64,000 nt of DNA from Pseudoclavibacter sp. AY1F1 (GTDB lineage Bacteria; Actinomycetota; Actinomycetes; Actinomycetales; Microbacteriaceae). Location of the stretch: NCBI RefSeq assembly GCF_002931075.1, contig NZ_PSTQ01000015.1, forward strand, positions 1 through 64,000, written 5' to 3'. The notes beneath the pieces are model-generated. The model ran no database searches. It was not told where the DNA came from and saw only the letters and a list, made by a program, of their open reading frames with translations. Positions within the stretch are counted from its first letter, which is position 1; every line of letters begins with the position of its first letter. Below are positions 63,049 through 64,000 of this stretch, piece after piece. The translations under genes were made by a program, and so were the position numbers.

Positions 63049-64000
63049 CACCGTGCCCCGCCTCCCGAGATCCAATGCCCGCCGCGTCGGCGACAAGCTC
63101 AGCGACGCGTCCAAACCCGCTCGGCCGCCCCGCCTCTGGCTGCGCTTCAGCATCCTCGGTGCCCTCGTCGTGCTCTCCGCCGTCGGCGTCCTCACCTACG
63201 ACATCGCCATGGAGCCGGGCAGCCGCGGCTTCTGGCTCGCCGTCAACCTGCGCGTCGTCACGGTCGCGACCGTCATCGTCGTCGCCGCCTGTCAGGCTGT
63301 CGCGACCGTGCTGTTCCACACAGCGACCGGCAACCGCATCCTGACCCCCTCGATCATGGGGTTCGACGCCATCTACGTCGTCTTCCAGACGGCCCTCGTG
63401 TTCTTCCTCGGCGGCGCGGCCCTCGCCTCGACCGACGGCCTCCCCAAGGTGTTCCTGCAGAGCTTCCTCATGGTGGGCTTCGCGACCGTGCTCTACACGT
63501 GGCTCTTCTCGGGCAAGCGCGGCAACCTGCACATCATGCTGCTCATCGGCGTCGTCTTCGGCGTGGGCTTCGGCTCGCTCTCCACGTTCATGCAGCGGCT
63601 TCTCACGCCGAGCGAGTTCGACGTGCTCTCGGCGAAGCTCTTCGGTAATCTCAGCAACTCGAACCCCGAGTATCTGCCGTGGGCGGCGCTCATCATCGCC
63701 GTCGTACTCGCCTTCATCTGGCGAACAAGGAACACCCTCGATGTGCTCGCCCTCGGGCGCGACACCGCCGTCAACCTCGGCGTCGCCTACAAGCGCAAGG
63801 TCACGGTGCTCCTCATCCTGACGGCCGTGCTCATCTCCATCTCGACGACCCTCGTCGGACCCATGACGTTCTTCGGGTTCATCGTCGCGACCCTCGCCTA
63901 CCAGCTGACCGGCTCCTCGCAGCACAAGCACGTCATCCCGTTCGCGATGCTCCTCGGCATGCTCACCCTGCTCGGCGGATACTTCGTGCTGCGCCACGTC
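63041..64000 (+). CDS. FecCD-family iron-siderophore permease (second subunit), truncated by window end
   Basis: The first 320 residues of a second FecCD-like permease (YclO-like) open at the right edge. Long N-terminal basic tail, then LWLRFSILGALVVLSAVGVLTYDI and AACQAVATVLFHTATGNRILTPSIMGFDAIYV; VGPMTFFGFIVATLAYQLTGSSQHKHVIPFAMLLG is the coupling region. It pairs with the preceding permease; an ATPase gene is expected just past the window. Confidence 0.9.
   Translation, partial: MADTVPRLPRSNARRVGDKLSDASKPARPPRLWLRFSILGALVVLSAVGVLTYDIAMEPGSRGFWLAVNLRVVTVATVIVVAACQAVATVLFHTATGNRILTPSIMGFDAIYVVFQTALVFFLGGAALASTDGLPKVFLQSFLMVGFATVLYTWLFSGKRGNLHIMLLIGVVFGVGFGSLSTFMQRLLTPSEFDVLSAKLFGNLSNSNPEYLPWAALIIAVVLAFIWRTRNTLDVLALGRDTAVNLGVAYKRKVTVLLILTAVLISISTTLVGPMTFFGFIVATLAYQLTGSSQHKHVIPFAMLLGMLTLLGGYFVLRHV

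Noticed and set aside
62353-63997. Asp/Glu/His-rich minus-strand frames
   Set aside because: Reverse complement of the two FecCD permeases; acidic composition is a by-product of Leu/Val/Ile codons.

Overview
The window is GC-rich (mostly about 65-70% by eye), densely packed DNA from an actinobacterium, most likely a member of the Microbacteriaceae or a close relative. The clues are a DUF222/HNH (13E12-type) endonuclease, gamma-butyrolactone signalling genes, HelR, a DtxR-type iron box, DUF4287, TspO-like and excalibur proteins, and many apparently leaderless genes (TAnnnT exactly 6 nt before the start codon). No rRNA, tRNA, CRISPR array or intact transposase was found, and the species cannot be named from this stretch.

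Region by region: 1-6.1 kb holds two RibD_C/DHFR-like reductases around a luciferase-like monooxygenase, an ABC exporter pair and an aminotransferase. 6.1-9.5 kb is a gamma-butyrolactone (A-factor-type) quorum-sensing module: an epimerase/dehydrogenase, an AfsA-type synthase, an ArpA-type TetR receptor and a 22-bp candidate autoregulatory palindrome, with a truncated lasso-cyclase-like ORF on the opposite strand. 9.5-25 kb is mostly housekeeping and stress metabolism: AlkC-like repair, PEP carboxylase, tautomerase with its TetR regulator, YchJ/DUF4287, a hydrolase, an acyl-CoA ligase, YceI, and an ECF42-type sigma factor with its DGPF (YciI) partner. 24-32 kb has secreted and lipoproteins, two tandem-repeat arrays, an HNH endonuclease, a broken TrpB2 gene, SixA and a Na+/H+ antiporter. 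32-38.5 kb contains a trimethylamine monooxygenase and a hipBA module behind three operators phased at 27 bp.

38.9-47.7 kb is an accessory zone with two low-GC blocks. The first is a NUDIX hydrolase overlapping a 976-aa PLD/DEAH-helicase/DUF3427 protein, a plausible defence operon. The second is a lone protein-kinase-like gene lying between the 3' end of an intact LuxR-type response regulator and a frameshifted ~205-bp second copy of that 3' end. 47.7-57 kb returns to chromosomal genes: a membrane acyltransferase, an esterase, a Fic pseudogene that has lost its catalytic core, TspO-like, a PNPOx-fold protein and a NUDIX-PIN/NYN fusion. The window ends with helR behind a near-perfect rifamycin-associated element, a FUSC exporter, and an iron-box-controlled siderophore ABC uptake operon that runs off the right edge.

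The most interesting signals are the butyrolactone module with its palindrome, helR with its RAE, the NUDIX-helicase operon, the kinase island flanked by regulator repeats, the phased hipBA operators, and two cleanly dated gene-breaking events (a 13-bp duplication in trpB2, excision of the Fic motif).
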